The notes below the pieces were generated by a model. It did not search any database and was not told the origin of the DNA. It saw only the letters and a list, made by a program, of their open reading frames with translations. From the NCBI GenBank assembly GCA_041396125.1, contig JAWKZG010000016.1:62001-126000 (forward strand): 64,000 nt of DNA, read 5' to 3'. Of the stretch, positions 63,204 to 64,000 are shown piece by piece. The DNA is from JAWKZG01 sp041396125 (GTDB lineage: Bacteria; Pseudomonadota; Gammaproteobacteria; Competibacterales; Competibacteraceae). Every line of letters begins with the position of its first letter. The stretch's first letter is position 1. A program made the position numbers and the translations under genes.

Positions 63204-64000
63204 GCGAGGCCAAATACCGGCTGCCCACGGGTGGCAGTCTGCTCAATCGCACCCGGCCGCTGGGATTCACGTTTGACCGGCGCGAATACCAGGGCTGGCC
63301 CGGCGATACGCTGGCATCAGCGCTGCTGGCGCACGGCGTTCGGCTGGTCGGGCGCAGTTTCAAATACCATCGTCCGCGCGGCATTCTGTCAGCCGGGGTG
63401 GAAGAACCGAATGCCCTGGTACATATCGGTTCCGGTGCCCGCCTTGAGCCCAACACCCGTGCCACGGTACAGGAGCTGTATCAGGGCTTGCAGGCCAGCA
63501 GCCAACACTGCTGGCCGTCGCTGCGTTTTGATATCGGCGCTTTGAACAATCTTGCTGTCGCCTCTGTTTCCGGCCGGGTTTTACTACAAAACCTTTATGT
63601 GGCCGGCCTCGTTCTGGCAGCACTATGAAGCAATTATCCGGCGTGCCGCCGGTCTGGGCAAGGCCAGCCGGGAACGCGATCCTGACCGTTACGACAGTCG
63701 CAATAGCCACTGTGAGGTGTTGGTTATTGGTGCCGGGCCAGCCGGTCTGAGCGCAGCGCTGGCAGCGGCAGAAACCGGTCAACGGGTGCTATTGCTGGAT
63801 GAAAATCCGTATCTGGGCGGCTGGCTGCGGAAAAACGCTGAAACTGTGGACGGTCAGGCCGCGCCAGCCTGGATCGACGCTATCGAGGCCGAACTGCGCG
63901 GTCGCGAGAATGTCACTATTTTGCCGCGCACCACCGCTTTCGGGTATTACGATCATAATCTGATCGCTGCAGTCGAACGGGTGCAGGATCACAGTGCCGA
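63200..64000 (+). pseudogene. soxA: Sarcosine oxidase alpha subunit, partial and frameshifted
   Basis: The first 267 codons of a protein of about 1,000; it runs off the window. The start shows GFTFDRREYQGWPGDTLASA, the 2Fe-2S-like ferredoxin part of SoxA, and then the NAD-binding motif VLVIGAGPAGLSAALAAAET at 63718. Frame is lost near 63551-63555: read as is, it stops at 63628, but removing one base (or adding two) gives LLSPLFPAGFYYKTFMWPAS and continues to the end. Probably intact in life if the indel is an error. Confidence 0.87.

Overview
The window looks like the chromosome of a gammaproteobacterium. It carries the classical replication-origin neighbourhood (rsmD, gyrB, recF, dnaN, oriC, dnaA on the minus strand, divergent from rpmH, rnpA, yidD, yidC, mnmE), together with mnmC, ppnN and an IPTL-CTERM surface protein. 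The species cannot be named from sequence alone. Layout: 1-2.2 kb is the 5' part of a polyamine-type ABC transporter operon (minus). 2.4-4.7 kb holds a small secreted protein, a GFA/CENP-V protein, a FitAB/VapBC toxin-antitoxin pair with a perfect operator palindrome, and a glutathione S-transferase. A 153-bp nested-hairpin, MITE-like element (4755-4907) separates these from a multiply frameshifted mnmC, a DMT permease and a DUF72 protein. 8.9-13.7 kb encodes two secreted proteins, the second a seven-repeat IPTL-CTERM surface protein. 13.8-18.2 kb holds ppnN, a penicillin-acylase-family enzyme and rsmD. 18.3-28.8 kb is the origin region. Its oriC lies between dnaN and dnaA and has ten perfect DnaA boxes arranged head to head. 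28.9-36.5 kb is one five-gene minus-strand operon: outer-membrane channel, periplasmic adaptor, RND pump, response regulator, sensor kinase. 36.7-52.0 kb is an accessory/defence region: an ImmA/IrrE regulator with a shortened DUF4411 partner, a LysR/YeiH pair, a second HTH-ImmA/IrrE regulator with a truncated PIN partner, a type I restriction-modification locus (hsdR, hsdM, hsdS) whose hsdR 3' end is tandemly duplicated and interrupted by an IS3 element, and hipBA with a large double operator. 52.3-60.3 kb is a guanidine operon: a guanidine-I riboswitch, a three-gene ABC importer, two carboxyguanidine-deiminase-type subunits and a urea/guanidine carboxylase. 60.3-64 kb holds an NADPH oxidoreductase and the start of a heterotetrameric sarcosine oxidase operon (soxB, soxD, partial soxA). 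The guanidine importer, carboxylase and deiminase would convert guanidine to allophanate. No allophanate hydrolase is present in the window. Many reading frames are broken by one-base indels (about 15 events in 10 genes). Many lie at or next to G, C or T runs and most are repaired by adding one base. The core replication genes are intact. Raw-read homopolymer error is as good an explanation as real decay. Starts were re-chosen from RBS and family N-termini where the longest ORF is clearly too long. No tRNA, rRNA or CRISPR array was recognised.
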